Both the position numbers and the translations under genes were made by a program. The notes beneath the pieces were generated by a model. The model saw only the letters and a program-made list of their open reading frames with translations. It did no database searches and was not told where the DNA came from. Positions 36,083 through 48,137 of a stretch of 64,000 nt of DNA are shown in pieces (positions within the stretch are counted from its first letter, which is position 1; every line of letters starts with the position of its first letter). Origin of the DNA: Nyssa sinensis (Eukaryota > Streptophyta > Magnoliopsida > Cornales > Nyssaceae); assembly GCA_008638375.1 (NCBI GenBank), contig VIRR01000549.1, positions 186,001 to 250,000 of the forward strand. Direction: 5' to 3'.

Positions 36083-39000
36083 TCAATCACCTCGGTTTTG
36101 AAGGAGTTGCATTTTGGTTTTGTTCAACTTGACCACAACTTTTTTTATGTCACATCTCTCCTCTGGTGATTATTTGCAACACTCCATGCCTAATTCCATG
36201 ATGGCCAAAATAATACCTTGAGTGGTAGTCGTTCCTCCTCGTGTTGTAAATAAACCACCTTCCACAACCTCCATTAATTTGCTAGGAAGTGATGCACTGA
36301 CCCATTGCCTCAGACTCAACTCTCCAGTGAACATTTCATCTGTTGGTTTCTTTCTTGTGAATATTTCCAACAACATTATTCCATAGCTATATATATCCCC
36401 CTCCGTGGAAACTCTTCCTTCGGATCCATACTCTGTCAAACATTCATGTTGTACAAAAAGCCAAGTGAAAATCCATAATCTTCATTATTCATCATATTTT
36501 GCTAAAATTAAATCATATATGAAAGATATGATCTCAAATTGTTTTATGGAAATTTCACAGTTAAAAAAGAAAATTAGATAATGAAATTAGCCAAGGTTCT
36601 CTTGGATTGTCCAACTAAATATTTAAATCATAATCAACAAAATGAAAAGAGTTACCTGGCACAATGTAGCCGATTGTACCTAAAGTTTTCGTTTGTGTTT
36701 CAGTTTTGTTTTGAGCCATGATTTTCGCAATGCCAAAGTCTGCCACATGAGCAACCATATCTTCATCTAAAAGAACATTATTGGGCTTCAAATCACAATG
36801 GACCACAACCTCTGATTGACCATGATGGAGATATTCCAAGGCTAATGCAACATCAAACATAATGCTTACTCTTTGAAAGAGATCCAAGCAGTAGTTGTGA
36901 GAATATAACCACTTCTCAAGACTTCCATTAGACATGTATTGCAGAACCAAAGCTCTTAGCTCGAGATTAGAGCATGAACTTATGACTTTAACTAAATTCC
37001 TATGGCGAATATTTCGCAGCACTTTACATTCTGCATCAAAGCTTTTAAAAGCACCATCAAGTTCCGAATTCAGAATTTTTACAGCAACAATTATCCCATC
37101 TGCAAGTACTCCTTTGAATACAGAGCCAAAACTTCCTACTCCGAGCAAGTTGGCATCACAAAAATTATTTGTAGCATCACGAAGCTCCTGATATGAGATC
37201 CTTTTGTGCTCAATGATAGGTGCCAAGTCAACTAAATTTGGGGTTTGTGTTTTACTTCCTCGATATTTGATCACAATATATGTAAAAGAAACAACGAGTA
37301 CTATTGATGCAATAATTGGAAGAATATATTTGAGAAAAATTTGTTTAATCTGCATCTTCTCGGAATTATGAATTTTGCATGTTGGAATTTGTAGAATTGA
37401 CTGCCCACAAAGTGCTTCATTCCCCATAAAAGACTCAGCTGTAAAGTTAACAAAAGGGCCCCTATTCAGAATCTCTCCTGACAGCTTATTGTAAGAGCGA
37501 TTCAAATATTTGAGAGATCTAAGTGCCTCCAAGGACTTCGGAATGGTGCCTGATATATTGTTGTAAGAGAGGTCTATAAATTCCAATCCTACCACGACAC
37601 CAAATGATTTCGGAATGGACCCCTGAAATGAGTTTCGTGACAAATTGATTGCAGTAAGAATTTTGAAGGAGCCAATAGTTGGAGGAATACTTCCTTCAAT
37701 ATGGTTCCTAGATAAATCCATGTTGTTCATGAAATTTGACATTCTCATTTGCAAAGGCAAGTCTCCACCCAATGAGTTACTTGACAAATTCAGAAACAAC
37801 AAATTTTCAAGGGTCCATAAACTCATTGGAATAGAAGAACTCAAATTGTTAGAACTTAGGTCCAACTGCTGTAGGTGGCGAAGATTCCCTATGCAAGCAG
37901 GGATTGGGCCAAATAGAACATTACTTTGAAGAGACAATTCTCCCACTTGCGAAAGCTGGCAAAGCTCTTGAGGAATTAGTCCTTCAAGCTTGTTACCATC
38001 GAGATACAACCTCTGTAAACTCTTTAATGCTCCAACTGATGATGGGATGGATCCACTGACATTGTTCTTGCTCAATTCTAAAAAATTCAAGTTTTTTAAA
38101 GAACCAATTTCTCTGGGAATGGACCCCCTTATTTGACATTCAGGTGCGAAAAAAATTTGAAGCGAACTCGAAAAATTTCCAATTGAATTTGGTAGGATAC
38201 CATCTATTGGATTCTGTGAAAAATCCAATATCTCTAATGATCTGCATCGAGTCAAAGCAGTGAGAAAACTAAGTTGAGGACTTCCATTTTCTGTTGTTAG
38301 TTGATTGTGTGTCATAGCTAGTTTTTTAAGGAGTTGTAAGGCTAGTAGGTATTGGTCCACTAAATAAGTTGTTCCCCAGCGATAGAGCAGAGAGTTTAGA
38401 AGAGTTGGATAGAAAATATGGGATATTTCCGCTCAACCGATTAGATGATAGAAATAGTGTTTCCAGATTAGGAAGCCAAAAGCTTGTTGTCGCTGGTAGA
38501 TTTCCATCAAGGCAATTGGAACCCATGTGAATTTTCTGCAAAGAGGAGCTGTTAAATATTTGCTCCGGTATTACCCCGGTGAGATTGTTTTCATCGATGG
38601 CTAACCACATCAAATTTGAAAGTTGCGCAAGCTCAGGAGGAATCTTCCCTCGTATGTAATTCGTTTCTATCGCAAGCTGCAGTAAACTTGAAATGTTACC
38701 GAGGGAAGGTGGAAGTGTACCTTCAAAGTTGTTGCCACCAAGATATAAAGTCTCGAGCTTACGTAGACTCCCGATATCTCTTGGTATACTTCCCTCGAAT
38801 CTGTTGTATGAGAGAGAGAATATTGTAAGCTCGCTACAATTTGACAGTAGCGATGGAATTTGGCCCCCAAAATAGTTGTAAGAAAGATAAAGTCCTTGAA
38901 GTCTAGGGCAAAGTTGGCAGATATCCATAGCAAGACTACCAGAGAAGCCATTCTTGGTGAGATCAATCACAAATAAAGAAGATATATTAAATGCAGTCCA

Positions 39001-39616
39001 TGGAATTGAACCTGACATGGCATTGTGGTCAAGTACAAATACCTGCAATGTTGATAAGTTGGCCAGGGAGGATGGGATAGTACCCGTGAAATTATTGCGG
39101 TTCAGATAAAGGATTTGGACCTTTGACAGAGTACCCAACTCTTCTGGTATTTGTCCGCTGAAACGGTTGTTCCGAAGCGATATGCTCTGAAGCATTCGAC
39201 AGTGGAACAAAGTTGGAGGTATGATTCCTTCCATTTTGTTGTCTGCTAAAATGAGTTCTTTCAAGCGACCCAAACGGCCAATTTGATGTGTTAAGAGGAC
39301 CATGGAAGCTGTTGTTGCGGAGATTTAGTCTCACAAGGAAGGAGAGATTACCAACATAAGGAGAGATTGTTCCTTGGAGACCCATGTGGCCTAGCTCCAA
39401 AGCCCTGACCCTTTGTCGGCGTCGACTACAAGAAACCCCAACCCAGTTGCAGAAGTTGGTAGTTGTGTTCCAGTTACTTCCCAAGATATTGTTAGGGTCA
39501 ATCTTGATTTCAGTCTTGAATGCAAGGAGAGCATGTTGGTCTGTGAAGTTTGAGAAAGAAAAGGCCAAACAAACCAACCATGATTGCACTAGCAGCACTC
39601 CTAAGAGGAATTCCAT
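36083..39616 (-). pseudogene. LRR receptor-like kinase pseudogene 2 (class XII-type, non-RD)
   Basis: Exon 1 is 39616-36656, intron 36655-36433 (GT-AG), exon 2 36432-36083; the splice joins codon GAG in VP-EYGSEGRVS. Order: signal peptide, LRRNT (FSNFTDQHALLAFKTEIKID), about 22 LRRs, cap region, transmembrane segment (LPIIASIVLVVSFTYIVIKY), kinase. Kinase motifs are intact: GVGSFGSVFKG loop, VAVKILN lysine, VVHCDLKPNN catalytic loop (Cys before Asp, so non-RD as in Xa21/FLS2/EFR), VADFGIAK. Damage is light: one-base frameshifts near 39285 and 38350 in the LRRs, and a TAA at 36172-36170 that removes the last 29 codons of the kinase C-lobe. The family acts as plasma-membrane pattern-recognition receptors. 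It is a head-to-tail paralogue of the pseudogene at 22845-27651. Sequencing error could account for single-base indels, so a nearly intact allele is possible. Confidence 0.9.
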
Positions 39617-40530
39617 ATAAAACGTCTGCTGAAATGGTTCACAAAGAGAGACAGGGTGCTTGAATTTCTACAAAAAATGAGAGGGAGACCTATAATATAC
39701 ATACTTGTGTGTACATATATGTATATACATTTTTTTTTTCATTTTAATAATAAATAATATAATAAATCTCATAAAAAATTAGTTAATTATAAGATAATAA
39801 TTGATTTTTTTAATAAAAAATAATCATTATCAAAATTAATAACTTATTAAATAGTAAAAATTAATAAGGATGACTGTATTGAAAAAACAGGTCAGTCTTC
39901 TTTAATCGAAAATTTAAAATAAAACAAAAACAGGATGGTAATGCTATAGTAATGCTGACTTCTGTTGATTGCCAATAACTATATTGATGGTAATGCTATA
40001 GTCTGAAATATGCTATATTGATCCTTACGACTTCAAATAATGGAACAATGAGTATAGTCTGAAATGGTTTTAATGATAATGCCAACAACTATATTGATCA
40101 CACCTTGGACAAAAGAAGGCACCGGTCCTGACGCGTAACAACTAGTGTGTAGTGGCACGGGTCAAACAAATGTAAACACGTGTGTTATGTGGATCTAAAG
40201 ATAGAATTCTAGAGAGGGCAGTGGCGAAAAGAGAGGTGTTTTTTGTACAAATGTAAAGGTGACTAAAATTGAATGTTTACATGGGATTTGTGGAGATTTT
40301 AAGCCATATTTAGTTTGTTAAAATGGAAAGATGAAGGAATTAAATTAATGAAAAAATGAGTTGAGGTGTGAATCAAATAAGAATAATTATTTCTTAATTC
40401 ATTTTTTTCTTTTGTTTGGTAATAAGTAATAACCAATAATTTTAATTAATTAACAGTAATAAATAAATATACGTTTATATATATAAATATACACATTAAT
40501 ATATATATATGTATTTATCTCTATGTGTAT
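39617..40530. other. A/T-rich upstream region of pseudogene 2, nothing recognised
   Basis: Includes TATATATG runs near 39715 and 40475-40510 and a short repeated phrase (GATGGTAATGCTATAGT, 39935 and 39986). No gene is supported. Confidence 0.5.
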
Positions 40531-40534
40531 TTAA

Positions 40535-40750
40535 GTATACTAGAAGATTGCCATCATCAGATATTTTCAGTGTCCCAAAAGAATCATTAAGAGGTCTGTC
40601 ACTATTAGCTACCCAGATAACAGTAGTAACAGAGATGGCTTGAGTGGTTGTGATGGTGTCTGTGGCAGAATATAAATCTAAAGAAAAACATAGTATGGGA
40701 ACAAGGGCTTGAAGAAGTGGTATTAAGTTTGTACTGCTGATTAGTCCCAT
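40535..40750 (-). pseudogene. G-type lectin S-receptor-like kinase fragment
   Basis: An N-terminal signal-like sequence ([18 protein letters not shown]) is followed by [12 protein letters not shown] and then directly by [15 protein letters not shown] and [13 protein letters not shown]. Both parts belong to the B-lectin domain of G-type lectin (S-locus) receptor kinases. About 30-40 residues usually found between TITTTQ and the VIWVANR motif are missing, so there is an internal deletion. The sequence stops after the first part of the lectin domain with no S-domain, PAN or kinase. It is a dead fragment. Confidence 0.75.
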
Positions 40751-41294
40751 AACTCTTTCGGGTGCTTCTTGCTGGTGGGAATGGATTGGGATGCTGCGTC
40801 ATCCTTCTCCCTCTGTTTTAGGCAGAGATCATTTTCACTTATATAATTTCTTCGAAATGACATTCAATTAGATAATAAATGACTTGTCAACTTGTCACAA
40901 ATAACAAGCATACAAGAAGAAAAAAATAATGTCAGGTCTAAACACAATTGTTCAAACGATTGATTTAATAAATGTGGAAACAAACACAAAAGACAGGGAA
41001 ATGGGTTACTTATCAAAATCATCTCCTTTTATTTAATTTTTATTTATTATTTTTAAAAAAAAAATCAAATTCACACCTCTTGGGAAAGCAACTCTACGTT
41101 TTATTTTATAAATTTTATTTCGTTGAGTTTGTTCCGGGAAAGGGCTGTGTGTTGTATCTATAGTTGCAAGGTTAATTATTGTTTTAAGTAGTCATTAGCA
41201 GACTATGGGGTCCCTGCAAACCCCTGACTTATCACTTGTTTAATAATAGATGACCAGGAAAGTGCCGTGTTTATTGACTCTCGCCCTTTTGTCT
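40751..41294. other. Spacer left of element B, nothing recognised
   Basis: No credible gene. The spacer ends in GTTAT, the left target duplication of element B. Confidence 0.5.
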
Positions 41295-41299
41295 GTTAT

Positions 41300-44134
41300 T
41301 GTCACGCCCCGAATTTCCGACGAACCCGGGGCGCGAGTAACGAGACAGAAAGTAAAATAAATAAAAGGACAAGGTAAATAAATCCACTAAACATGCGTCC
41401 ATCATCATCCTTACATCAAATAACATCGAATACATTGTTCATCAGTCATTCGGGCTTAAGCCCTTACATAACAAAATACAAGTTCACGAATCACAAATAC
41501 ATCACAGGCTTCACCCTATCAGGGCATCACCGAGTCTCTAGTGGCTGGAAGATCCTCATCTGAAAATGTTGCCCACGAATGGGTCAGCACAACTGCTGGT
41601 ATGATGAAATGCTAATGCCAGAAATAAAGCTAAGGCGTGGCATGTGCAAAGTGTACATTTATTTCTAAATGACATTCAAGCATCGCAGTAATATATATAT
41701 GAATGGTATGCGTGACACACCCATGCACAACTCTATGTCACACCCATGTCTCATTTACGGGTACTCCCCGATGGCGCGAAGTACCAATGCAATGGCCGAT
41801 TTTGAGTTTTTCACCACAGGATCTACACCCTCATAATGCAAAGCACCATGTGCTTACCCACGCTATGTTCTCAAGGAATTCATCATATGCCAATATGCCA
41901 ATGCAATCTCAATGAACATGAATCTCAATAATATAACATGCTCGGGCAATAAGAAGTAAATCACTGATCAGTTTCATATACATGCATATCTCATATGTTC
42001 ATACATCATGATTCATGTTCTTCACTTTATTAATTTGCAAGTAACACATAACATGTGAACAACCAATTCCAAATAAACAGGTAACACATTACAGACAAAC
42101 ACATACAGCATTCCAGTCATTCACAAATATTCCTAACTTAACTTCATTTCTAACACTAGCAAAACACCATACCTGATGGGTTGGTATCAACCCTAGAAGA
42201 TCGTGCACTATATGTAACTGAACCGGCGGATAAAAATGCAGAAGGTCAGATTGCCTCCTCCTGTCCTGTCAGTGTTCCTAAAAGTAGAAATTACAACTCA
42301 GTCTATTGTTATTTGAATTTATGCTATTCATCAAATTTTATGTCTTTAATTCATAAGTTTCTATTCTGCTAAATTAAACTCTACCATTGGTTCTAGGACG
42401 TTGAATAAAATACGTTTAGGTTTTCGTAGAATTCGATTTGGACATCTGGGTTCAAAAGGGCAAAACAGTCATTTTGCACTTTACACGTGTCCTTACATTT
42501 CGTGACCTCTTTTCACAAATCGGACTCCACGGTTGAGTCCGGAATGTTCGAGATAATAAAATTTCACTATTTGTTTACCTAATTCGGAGTTCGTCTGACA
42601 GTGTTTCAAGTTAGGGGCATTTTGGTAATTTTAAGGGTTACTACGGTTCTTTTATTTTTTTCTTTTCGGGACCCCGTCTCGTAAAATGGACCTCACCATT
42701 GGTCTCGAAATGGTCGAGATAGTCAAAATACACTAATGACTTGTCCCATTTGGACTCCGGGATGTTTTTGAATATTTAATTAATTAAACTAATTAAATTA
42801 ATTAAATTAATAATTTATTAATATTTTATTCATGAGGGTCAGAACATAATTAACTAAAAGTCTTGGGTCAAATTCTAATTTCTTAAAAGCTGAGGGGTCA
42901 AATCAGATTTTTAGAAGTTCTGTGGGTCAAAATATAATTATTTAAAAGTTTTGGGGGTCAAAACATAAATATCCAAAACTTTGTTTTGAACCAGGGGGTT
43001 TTCAAACCAAAACCCTAAACCGGTTTAAAAGTTCACTGAATCGACCGGTTCAGCCCCTTCCCCTTCTAACTCGGTCCAATTCAGGTTTTTATTTTTTTAT
43101 TTTATTTCATTTTTTTTTCTTTTAAACAGTGAGCCGACACGTGGCAGGGGCGGTCCACGCCCGCCCCGAACCGGACCCGACCCGGACAGACCCCCTTCTC
43201 CCCCCCGTTTTTCCGGCGGAGCTCCAGTCACCCTCTCCGACGCCGGTGACCGGATTTTCAGAAAATCAAGTTTTTAAACTTGATTTTCTTCGTGTTTTCG
43301 AAGCCCCTTTCGATCCCAACTTGTTCTAAAACATTTTTGGAGCTTTTTAATACTGTTTTGAAGCTTCCAATCACAACGAAAAATCAGATTTTTCTCCCTA
43401 TGGCCGTGACCTGCACCTCCCTCTTTCTCCCTCATTTTTCAACCGTTTTCTATCATTTTTGTTGCGTTTTAATCCTTACATGATGCTCTACAAGGTTCTA
43501 CAATTTAAACCGATTGAAATGCTCTAAAACAAATCGAAACAGAAGCGACCCACTTACCAATTTTTCGGCCGTTTCTCTCTGTGCAGGTTTCTCTCTTCTC
43601 CTTCAGTTCCTCCCGGTTGCTTCTGCTTCTTCAGAACTCTCTCCTCTTTGCCCTCGGTCTCTCATTTCTTCTCTTTTCTCCTCTAACCGAGACTAGCTCC
43701 TTTCCTCTTTATTTTCTCTCTCTATATTCCTCTCTCTCTCTCTCTATAAATCCTACGAATTCTGACCTTCTCCCAACTCTCATACTCACTCTCACACTTC
43801 ACCACACACACCCACCTACTCTCTTACACTCCACAGCCCCCCCTTGCTTGTTTGAGTGTATCACACTCAAACTCACACACACACACAACCGGGTACACAC
43901 ACATACACACACTGTTCTATACATATATATATATATATATATTTACATATTTAAATACACACTCATATGTACACACATATGTACACCAACAATTTAATTT
44001 ACATATATATATATACATATACACACACATCATAACAATAATAATAATAATAATAATAAAATAATAACAATAATAATGATAACAACTTGAGAATTTTATT
44101 TTTTTTTAAAAAAAAAAATTTTCAGGTTGTTACA
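41300..44134 (-). mobile_element. Solo-LTR-like element B (2.8 kb)
   Basis: On the plus strand it runs TGTCACGCCCCGAATTTCC...CAGGTTGTTACA, so in sense orientation it starts TGTAACAACCTG and ends GGGGCGTGACA. The flanking 5-bp duplication GTTAT is perfect (41295-41299 and 44135-44139). The content is collinear with element A in reverse, including the CGGACTC/GAGTCCG module (42521-42541), the CT-rich leader (43560-43750) and (AC)n/(AT)n tracts (43860-44090). The ORFs at 43129-43997 come from the low-complexity leader and are not credible genes. Confidence 0.85.
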
Positions 44135-44139
44135 GTTAT

Positions 44140-44558
44140 CTTTTGTTGTATGTTTTATTGTTGGGAAATCTGGAATCAAATATTTTTCTTGGCCTGCAAG
44201 TGTGCCATATAAAACAACTTTGTCTTGTTCTTGGTTCTTTTTTCCTATGTGGCAGATGAATTCTCAGCCATAGCTCCCTTGTTGGACCCAAAACCAAATA
44301 AAGCTTAAATAGTAACATGCAGCAAGTATTTTATTTATATTTAATGAGTGCTGGCCATATATTAAATATGAACCCAAAATTGACTACGGAATCTCACAGC
44401 AATCTCCTTGACCGTCACCTGTCAATATTTGCAAGAAATTGATCAAGAATTGATCACTAACACTACGAGGGACACGCTTAAGAGTATTGGGTTAGGATCA
44501 ATTATTAATTTAAGGACCAAGACTCTACTAAGGGGGAAAAAATCGATGTTTCTAGTTT
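44140..44558. other. Host spacer between B and H, nothing recognised
   Basis: Ordinary DNA with no supported gene. Its continuation is at 56373, beyond element H. Confidence 0.5.
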
Positions 44559-44563
44559 ATATT

Positions 44564-45219
44564 TGATGCTACACTTTTCGACTCGCAATAAATCTGGACT
44601 CCGCGACCTGTAAAACACTCAAAAAGGGGATCAGAGGACCACCAGATTGGCTCCGGTGGTAGCCGCTCCGATGCTTAAATAAGTAAACAGAATTGTAAAG
44701 ACTGTATTGAAAGCCAAAGAATGAGCATAAAAATAAAGCGTACCTTTAAGGTTTAATTTATAGACCATGACCTTCGTAAGTTGATTAGGATTTGGAGCCA
44801 TGAATATAGGGATTTGATCATCGGAGATTGCAGTTACCTTGTGGAGTATTGTGTCGTAGATGGAGATGATCAGAAATAGTAGTTTCATTGTTGAAGACTG
44901 TTTCCTTATTCCCTGCTCGGCAGTTGTTTAAGGAAACCATAAGGTCAGAATCATCCGAAACACTGAGTGAATATTACAAAGACGAAGGTCTGGAGGATAT
45001 ATGCAAGGGAAAGCCTTGGAGGCTCCGCCTGCCTTGTATGACCGAGTTTATCGGCTCTGTAAGATATGTATATGAGAATGCGCTAAAGGCTGTGACTGCT
45101 CTGTATGACCGAGTTTATCGGTTCTGTATGATATGTATATGAGAATGCTCTCAAAACTGTGACTGTTCTGTAAGTACACGTGTCTCAAGGTGATTGGTGT
45201 GTCTGTTTGTGGTATATCA
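44564..45219 (-). repeat. 3' LTR of element H (656 bp)
   Basis: Plus-strand limits TGATGCTACAC...GTATATCA, so in sense it starts TGATATACC and ends GCATCA. U3 holds a 67-bp tandem duplication (TGTATGACCGAGTTTATCGG at 45035 and 45102) and a G-box CACGTG at 45177-45182. It borders the purine tract on its sense 5' side. Confidence 0.92.
45177..45182. promoter_or_regulatory. G-box (CACGTG) in U3 of H LTR
   Basis: ACACGTGT, a bZIP/bHLH-type ACGT core. It is kept in the other LTR (56325-56330) and in the diverged LTR of element I (62748-62753) at the same distance from the LTR start. Confidence 0.5.
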
Positions 45220-45220
45220 A

Positions 45221-45233
45221 CTACTCCCCCCCC
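45221..45233 (-). other. Polypurine tract of element H
   Basis: On the minus strand GGGGGGGGAGTAG lies immediately before the 3' LTR start TGATATACC. This is the expected plus-strand primer site for reverse transcription. Confidence 0.8.
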
Positions 45234-45318
45234 AAGCCCTAGTTAGGAGCTAGGGCATAACTAGGGTTATGGGCTTTATGAAGAGTCACACGTTTTGTTT
45301 CTCCCTTCTTCGAGACGT

Positions 45319-45428
45319 CGGTTTAATGGATCATTTATTACGCTGTCGATACTTGAGAAGCCATCATTACCTTCAACCGTTGTATCGAATCATCTTGGGG
45401 GCCTCATATTTCAAATGTGTATATAAAG
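45319..45428 (+). promoter_or_regulatory. Antisense promoter 1 in element H
   Basis: GGTTTAATGGATCATTTATT (45320-45339) followed about 80 bp later by TATATAAAG (45420-45428), on the plus strand, that is antisense to the retrotransposon. The first antisense ORF starts about 190 bp further on. A homologous block precedes the second antisense unit (47914-48030) and the antisense ORF of element I. Confidence 0.6.
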
Positions 45429-45614
45429 CGGGGGAAAGGACTTTTACGCCTTTCTTCTGCACTTGCTTCTATAGTACCAGAGACTACCACCGCCAGTTGA
45501 CGTATCTTGAAGGTTGAAGGCTATCCGGTGTTTATAGCCTTTCTTGTTTTCAGGTTTGATTTTAGCCCCTTTTACATTCCCTTTCATTTGCTTCATTACT
45601 TTCTCTTGTTCGCC

Positions 45615-47539
45615 ATGTCTGGCTCTAGGTCACCCTCTGGTTCGGGCAGTTCTTCTAGGGCCATTCCTCAACTTCAACTCGTGAATCTTCCCTCCATTGG
45701 TGAAGCTGAGAATAGATTGATAGAGCCCCCCTCTAGTCCAGGGGTTAGGATAGTTGATGCATTTGATGAGCCCCCGAATAGGGCTGGTGAAACCTCTGGT
45801 CGATCTGGCTATAGAGAGGAGGGTGAGAGTGCAATCACTGAGAAGATATTGTTAGAGTTGTGGGAGAAATTCAATCTCCCTGCAAACGTTACTTTTAGGG
45901 TCCCGGACCCTCTAGATCGCCCATGCGATGTTAGAGAAGAGGAAATCTATGCCTACTTGGCTTGGTTTGAAATGGGACTGACGCTCCCCCTTCCTGATCT
46001 CGTAAAGCAATTCTTCTGCTGGTTCGACCTTTGCCTTGCAGACCTAAATCTTAATAGTTAGAGACAACTATTAAGCTTCATAGTGTTGGGGCATATGAAT
46101 AATGTCGACGTGTCCCTCGACCTGATCCGTAGTAATATGGATCTGAAATATATGAGGGCGGAAGGCCTTTACTATATGTCTTTTGATAGTAGGTTCAGAA
46201 CCCTTACCTCCGTACCCTCTTCTAATAAGACTTGGAAGAAGTGGTACTTTTTCATTAAAGGAGGTTGGGAATTCAAGGACTTCAAAGGCCAATTCTCCAC
46301 ATTCCCTCGAACCACTGGGCCAAAGGGTGAGACCCAATTTTTTCGTGGTTGCTTTGATTTTGTTTTGTGCGCTAATTGCTAAACTGATTAATCTCTGTAT
46401 CTTTTGTGCAGTTAGGAGTGTGTGGAAGAGACCGGGATTTTCTCCTGTGCTTCAAGAGCAATACAAGAAGCTTTTACAGCCCAGCAACCGAGATCATTCC
46501 ACCATTGTTAACCGTGATAAGCTGATGGCTGCCAGGGGAAGTGTTGAGGAGCTTGCGAAGAACATGATGGCACGGTGGGAGACCGAGCCATCTTCATCTA
46601 TGGCAGTGGGGGAGGCTTCTTCCCCAGTGGACCTTCCCCTCCCGACAAAAAAGACAGAGGTTACTTTCGACCTCTCCTGAACCCATCGAAGGGGAGAGAG
46701 AGACACCTACCCCCATTTCGGTGGTCCCCCCCAGCCTCATCCAAACAAGCGGGCAAGGGGGCGTCATCCTTGGTGGCCCTTGGAGCTGTCAATCTAGGGG
46801 CCAAAAAGATTCTGAGGGACTTTTGGGCCAAAGGCTCAATCAAACTCAAGCCACAGAAGTCAGAGAAGCTTCTTGCTGATCTGGCTTCTCTTCAGGTTAA
46901 AGTAAGTTCTTCTGGTCTTCTATTTCTTTTCCTTTTTTTCAAGTGTTTTGGCTGGTACTAAGCTGTTTGCTTTGTACACTGCAGACCCTGCACACCCTTT
47001 TTGCTCTGACGGAGGTTTCTCCTCCTTCAGAGGAGGTTGAAAAACTTCAGGAGGAGCTGGACGACGTTAGGCTCCAGCTTGGTACTGCTAAGTCCGAAGC
47101 TCACGACTCTGTAGAGAGGCTGAAGGAGTCCTAGAATTCTTTGGTCGTCATGGAGTCAGAGAAGAACCTTGTCGTTGAGAAGGCAAAGAGGCTACAGAGG
47201 GAGATGGACGGCATGCGGTATCAATACCGTCAAAAGCTTGATGATGCAATGGAACAGGCCAGGACTGAGAATGAGATGGAAATGAGGTCAGAACTTGAAG
47301 GGATGGCCAATCGCCTGATTATGTTTAGCTTCAATAACTTCCGATCCCGGTTCCTTGCCAATTCCCTGACTTCGATGTCTCCTCAATCGTGCTACCTGGA
47401 TCTGATCCTCCCGAGGCTGTTATCCAGAGTGAAGTGGCTGATGTCCCTCCTACCGAACCTTTATTGGCTGCCGAACCTGCCCCTACAGATGAGTCTGCTT
47501 CTGGTGACAGAGCTTAGAATGTGTATTTTGTTGTTTTGA
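45615..47539 (+). pseudogene. Antisense ORF 1 of element H, 'putative gypsy-type transposon' protein
   Basis: A spliced plus-strand gene, antisense to the retrotransposon. Start MSGSRSPSGSGSSSRAI, Ser-rich. Then a domain EEEIYAYLAWFEMGLTLPLP...LLSFIVLGHM...YYMSFDSRFRTL, which resembles the plant 'putative gypsy type transposon' family (Pfam Transposase_28, from memory). Intron 1 is 46327-46411 (GT-AG, phase kept: K-V-RSVWKRPGF). Intron 2 is 46902-46984 (donor GTAAGT). Exon 3 encodes a coiled coil (EEVEKLQEELDDVRLQLGTA, 47027-47086, and on to about 47310). Damage: TAG at 46059-46061, a frameshift before the TGA at 46678-46680, and TAG at 47132-47134. Function is unknown; Tat elements are known to carry such extra antisense ORFs. 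Confidence 0.75.
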
Positions 47540-47913
47540 ACTTCTAATGTACTGAAATATATATTCTTTGATGGAATAGTCTTTTGCTCGATGCTTTTGT
47601 CTTCTTCTTTTGTGAATGACCTTAAGTTATACTGTTCTGTAGTGTCTTGACTTGTGGTTGATTGTGGAAATTGTTGCGAGTAACATTGTTCTGGAACTTA
47701 CTGTTCATCAGACCAGATCTTCTATTATAGGTAGTTATATCCCGAGCTGCTTTCCTTGCAATAAGGCATTAAAGTTGATGGACTTTTGCCGTATACGTGG
47801 CCTGTCAGGCGTTAATGTCATTGAGGAGACTGTCACATCTACATAAACGTGGACAAGACTGAAAAGTCTATATATTGCATGCGTGACCCTGCCTTTTGCT
47901 TCTCCCGATAGGG

Positions 47914-48030
47914 CGGTTTAATGCATCATTTATTGTACCACCGTCGTTTGGGTTTTTGAGGCCAACCCTTTATTTAACCGTTGCGGCGATACGACTGAGT
48001 GACTTTTGGGCTTCGAGGGTCTATATATAT
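47914..48030 (+). promoter_or_regulatory. Antisense promoter 2 in element H
   Basis: GGTTTAATGCATCATTTATT (47915-47934) matches the promoter 1 block with one change. It continues GTTTGGGTTTTTGAGGCC (47946-47963), which is identical to the antisense promoter of element I (62580-62563, minus), then TATATATAT (48022-48030). It stands about 110 bp before the second antisense ORF. Confidence 0.6.
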
Positions 48031-48137
48031 GAAAGAGGAGCATACGGCTGCGCCCCATCTTTTTACTTTTGCTCTCAGACTGTTCCCCTGTTGGAGAGAA
48101 TTTGAATGTCTTTTAGAGGCTTACCATTTGCCCGGAG

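Noticed and set aside
43129..44064. Ser/Leu-rich frames in element B
   Set aside because: Same leader region in the reverse orientation plus (AC)n/(AT)n tracts.
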